NCBI GenBank assembly: GCA_903882345.1 | Contig: CAIRWO010000162.1 | Coordinates: 1 to 8,240 of the forward strand | DNA length: 8,240 nt | Direction: 5' to 3' | Source of the DNA: Candidatus Omnitrophota bacterium | Lineage (GTDB): Bacteria > Omnitrophota > Gorgyraeia > Gygaellales > Profunditerraquicolaceae | Shown: positions 5,201-8,240 of the stretch, piece after piece | Layout: each line of letters starts with the position of its first letter | Position numbering within the stretch: position 1 is the first letter of the stretch | Notes under the pieces: model-generated | What the model saw: the letters and a program-made list of their open reading frames with translations, nothing else | Told to the model about the DNA's origin: nothing | Databases searched by the model: none | Program-made: the position numbers and the translations under genes

Positions 5201-6673
5201 GTGAAAGAAATTAAGTTTGACTTTAATAATATGTTTAGCGAAAATGCCGGCAGTCAACACGGCGTTACTGCCGCGGATCTTTCGGCAATAAAGGGATCCG
5301 TAAACAAGGCGCACCGGCATTTCAGCGGATTGCTCAAAGACAGCCGCAACCGGATCAACCTTTCTCTTGAGTGGACGCAGCTGCCTTTTCAGGGCAGGCA
5401 GGCATTAGAGGGAATTAATTCGCTGGCAAGGGAAATTAAAAAATACGAAAATGTCATTTTTCTCGGGATCGGCGGTTCATACCTTGGGCTTAAGGCAGCG
5501 CAGGATGCGTTACTTCTGCCGTATTACAATGAGTTTCCTCCGCTAAGAAAAAACAAGCCAAAGGCGTTTTTTGAAGGCACTAACCGTGACCCTGATACAC
5601 TAACCGTATTACTATAAAATCTTAACCCTAAAAAGACATTTGTAGTGGTGATTTCCAAATCCGGCGAAACCACAGAAACCAAAGCCGCGTTCATTGTTGT
5701 CGAGGCATGGCTTAAAAAGTCAGTTGGTAAAAATTACGGGAGGCAGGTCGTCGCGATTACAGATCCGGTTTCCGGTTCGCTGCGTAAAAAGGTTAACCAG
5801 GCTCAGGTAAAAGACAGGCGCAGTTTCCGCAGCCTGCCGCTATTGAAAGGCGTTGGCGGCAGATTTTCTGAATTCAATATGGGGCTGCTGCATCTGGCAA
5901 TCATGGGCGTAGATGTACAGGCAGTATTGGATGGCGCCGCGGCAATGGCAAAAAGGTGCATTCCGGATGATCTAGCGCTAAATCCCGCTCTCATGTACGC
6001 TAGCCTCCATACGATTCTTTATAAAAATAAAGGCAAACCGATCGCGGTGATGATGCCTTTTTCAGAAACCCTCAAATCTACCGCTGACTGGTATTGCCAG
6101 TTATTGGCGGAAAGCCTGGGGAAAAAATACGCCCGTAAAATCGAGATCAAGGTGGGCGGCATAGAAGAATGGCTAAATGACAGCAGCCACATTGTCAATG
6201 TCGGCCGGACGCCGGTGGCCAGCCGCGGCACAAACGATCTGCATTCGATCCAGCAGAACAATATCGAAGGCGAGAATGATAAGGTGATCACGTTTATCCG
6301 CGTTGAAAAATTTGCCGCCGATATTAAAATCAGCGGTAAAAAGGCGGATATACTTTCCGGTAAAAAGTTTTCTGGATTACTTAATCTGGCGCAGGAGGCA
6401 ACCGAATGGGCGCTGGTAAGACAGTCCAGGCCCAACTGCACGATTATTCTGCCGGAAGTCAACCCGTTTTATTGGGGCGGTTTGTTATTTTTCTTTGAAA
6501 TGGCCACTGCCTTTGAGGGCGAACTATTGGATATTAACGCCTTTGATCAGCCGGGAGTGGAAGGCTATAAAAATTACATCTATTACAAACTTTGCAAACC
6601 CGGTCTCGCAAAAGAAATAGCCGACGAGATCAGAAATAATCCCTTAGTAAAGCACTCCCGGTATATCATTTAG
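5201..6673 (+). pseudogene. pgi: Glucose-6-phosphate isomerase with one in-frame stop codon
   Basis: Phosphoglucose isomerase interconverts glucose-6-phosphate and fructose-6-phosphate in glycolysis and gluconeogenesis. The frame from GTG 5201 runs 138 codons to TAA at 5615-5617. The same frame then continues without another stop to TAG at 6671-6673, for 490 codon positions in total, within the 450-550 range of the family. Homology crosses the stop smoothly: DPDTLTVLL, stop, NLNPKKTFVVVISKSG. Before the stop lies the glycine motif GIGGSYLG (89-96). After it come SKSGETT (152-158), the PGI signature GGRFSEF (219-225), GTNDLHS with the active-site His (348), and the second signature FDQPGVEGYK (448-457) with the conserved Lys. 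A Lys codon AAA would restore the frame by one base change. No other lesion is seen. It may be a recent nonsense mutation, a sequence error, or recoding. Restart at GTG 5645 would omit the first substrate-binding loop and has only a weak ribosome site. Confidence 0.88.
5615..5617 (+). other. Premature TAA stop inside pgi
   Basis: The codon between CTA (Leu) and AAT (Asn). The reading frame is identical on both sides, so this is a substitution, not a frameshift. TAA also ends glgP in this window, so a general reassignment of TAA is unlikely. The surroundings are A-rich (ctataaaatc), and AAA to TAA is the simplest origin. Confidence 0.9.
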
Positions 6674-6684
6674 GTTGTAAAATA

Positions 6685-8240
6685 ATGATTGAACTTAAAG
6701 ATAATCTTAACCCTGCGCAGCTGGAGGCAGTGAACACAGTCAACGGCCCGGTGTTGGTCATTGCCGGAGCCGGCTCAGGCAAGACCCGGGTGATCGAATA
6801 CCGCGTATTGAACCTTGTGCGCAGCCACATCGAACCTGCTTCAATACTCTTGCTTACCTTTACAAGGGCGGCTTCCCGGAAAATGCTGGAGCGGGCTACG
6901 CGGCACGACGAGCGTTGTCGGCGGGTTGAAGGCGGCACGTTCCATTCCTTCGCCTATAAAATCCTGAAAAAATACAGCCGGGTCCTAGGTTTTAGCGGTT
7001 CATTTTCGGTAATCGACGAAGCCGATGCTGCCGAGGCAATACAGCGCTGCGCAGAGGCTATGGGGCTGTCCGATAAAGAAAAACGTTTCCCCAAAAAAGA
7101 TACGCTGCGCAATATCTTGAGCGGCTGCATAAACAGGAACTTGGGCCTCGCCAAGATACTGGAAAAAGAATACCCTGACTTTATTGTTTATGCTCAAGAG
7201 ATAGAACAGCTGAGTAAAAAATATGCGGCATATAAGATCGAAAAGAACCTCTTTGATTATGACGACCTTTTGGTATGCCTGAAGCTGCTTTTGGAGGATA
7301 CGAAAGTAAGGAGCTGCCTTTCATCGCAATATCAATATATCATGGTAGATGAATACCAGGATACGAATAAATTGCAGGCGGATATTGCCTGCCTGCTGGC
7401 CTCCGGGCATAACAATATTATGGTAGTAGGAGACGATGCCCAGAGCATTTACGGCTTTCGCGGGGCATCCCATGAAAACATTATGGAGTTTCCCGGCAGG
7501 TTTAAAGGATGCAAGGTGATTAAACTGGAGGAAAATTACCGCAGCAACCAGTCGATACTCGACCTGGCAAATTCTGTGCTTGAGAATATGGAAAATAAGT
7601 ATTCCAAATGTCTTGTCTCGGCAAGAAAAATTTCCGGAGACAAGCCGGAGATGCTTTTTTTTAACAACGCCTATAATGAAGCGGAATGGATTGCCGGAAA
7701 AATCAAGGAATTAAATGATGAAGGGCTCTCTCTTGGCAGCCAGGCAGTGCTTTTCCGTTCAGCGTATATTTCTATCCCGCTGCAGGCTGAACTGAGTAAG
7801 AGGAATATCCCCTATCAAGTTTTCGGCGGGCTTAAGTTCTACGAAACAGCGCATGTAAAGGATTTATTGGCGCACCTGAGGGTAATCTCCAACCCCAAGG
7901 ACGAGTTAAGCTGGCTGCGTATTTTGACGCTTATTGCCGGTATCGGCCCGAAGACCGGCAATAAGATCCTCGGGGAGATCTCGGTCAATCCGGCGCTGGC
8001 GGATATTATCGATAAAGTGTCTCTGGTTTATGGTAAATATAAGTTTAGCTCAGGGCTAAAGAAATTGCAGGCCGCATTAAAGGCTGCTTCTGACGCAGAG
8101 GCGGATCTAGGCGGACGGTTCGGGGTCATCCTCGATTATTATTTGCCGTTATTAAAGGAAAAATTTGATGATTGGAGCTTGCGGCTTAATGATCTGGAAA
8201 CATTAAGGCAGATCGCTTCTAGGTATGTTTCATTAGAACA
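6685..8240 (+). CDS. UvrD/PcrA-family superfamily 1 DNA helicase, N-terminal part (3' end outside window)
   Basis: An ATP-dependent 3'-5' DNA helicase of the UvrD/Rep/PcrA type, acting in repair and in clearing replication forks. 518 full codons are present and the frame is still open at the edge. Motifs appear in order: Q motif LNPAQ (8-12), Walker A AGAGSGKTR (27-35), motif Ia TFTRAAS (58-64), Ib GTFHSF (84-89), Walker B DEYQDTN (222-228), motif III GDDAQSIYGFRG (249-260), motif IV NYRSN (284-288), and the 2A block GGLKFYE (381-387). The later motifs V and VI lie beyond the window. Motif Ia reads TFTRAAS instead of the common TFTNKAA, so it may belong to a side branch rather than strict UvrD or PcrA; hence no symbol. 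The ATG lies 11 bases after the pgi stop with only a weak TAGG upstream, so coupling to pgi transcription is likely. Confidence 0.93.
   Translation, partial: MIELKDNLNPAQLEAVNTVNGPVLVIAGAGSGKTRVIEYRVLNLVRSHIEPASILLLTFTRAASRKMLERATRHDERCRRVEGGTFHSFAYKILKKYSRVLGFSGSFSVIDEADAAEAIQRCAEAMGLSDKEKRFPKKDTLRNILSGCINRNLGLAKILEKEYPDFIVYAQEIEQLSKKYAAYKIEKNLFDYDDLLVCLKLLLEDTKVRSCLSSQYQYIMVDEYQDTNKLQADIACLLASGHNNIMVVGDDAQSIYGFRGASHENIMEFPGRFKGCKVIKLEENYRSNQSILDLANSVLENMENKYSKCLVSARKISGDKPEMLFFNNAYNEAEWIAGKIKELNDEGLSLGSQAVLFRSAYISIPLQAELSKRNIPYQVFGGLKFYETAHVKDLLAHLRVISNPKDELSWLRILTLIAGIGPKTGNKILGEISVNPALADIIDKVSLVYGKYKFSSGLKKLQAALKAASDAEADLGGRFGVILDYYLPLLKEKFDDWSLRLNDLETLRQIASRYVSLE

Noticed and set aside
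5600..5650. Programmed ribosomal frameshift in pgi
   Set aside because: The two halves are in the same frame, so a shift would not help; the break is a single stop codon.

Overview
The window carries five protein genes, all on the + strand and closely packed. They are the 3' end of a glycogen/maltodextrin phosphorylase gene, a 1013-codon elongation factor G with a very unusual N-terminal extension, an exported beta-barrel-like protein, a glucose-6-phosphate isomerase interrupted by one in-frame stop, and the 5' two thirds of a UvrD/PcrA-type helicase. No rRNA, tRNA, CRISPR array, insertion sequence or phage gene was seen, and no gene-free stretch exceeds 80 bases.

The organism is a bacterium with an ordinary genetic code. 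The complete genes end in TAA or TAG, and ATG and GTG are both used as starts. A signal peptide followed by a probable outer-membrane barrel points to a diderm (Gram-negative-type) cell. Base composition is balanced and the genes look chromosomal. The mix of genes and the Lys/Glu-rich style would fit an uncultured lineage such as Omnitrophota or a relative, but this is a guess from general impression; no marker here fixes the taxon.

Layout: glgP (to 1040), a 22-base gap, anchored EF-G (1063-4104), a 51-base gap with two back-to-back hairpins and a strong Shine-Dalgarno, barrel protein (4156-5124), a 76-base gap with a plausible sigma70-type promoter, pgi (5201-6673, stop at 5615), an 11-base gap, and uvrD-like (6685 to the window edge). 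GlgP and Pgi act in sequence on glycogen-derived glucose (glucose-1-phosphate, then via phosphoglucomutase glucose-6-phosphate, then fructose-6-phosphate), so two central carbon genes flank the EF-G and barrel genes. The helicase is a DNA-repair type gene, probably read through from pgi.

The most striking item is the EF-G. A complete, apparently active translational GTPase of about 693 residues is preceded in the same open frame by about 320 residues: a hydrophobic N-terminal segment, a long charged coiled coil and a Pro/Glu/Gln-rich linker. The charge pattern predicts that the anchor leaves the coil and the EF-G in the cytoplasm, giving a membrane-tethered elongation factor with a ZipA-like layout. 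I know of no described protein with this architecture. The second notable item is the single nonsense codon in an otherwise intact pgi.
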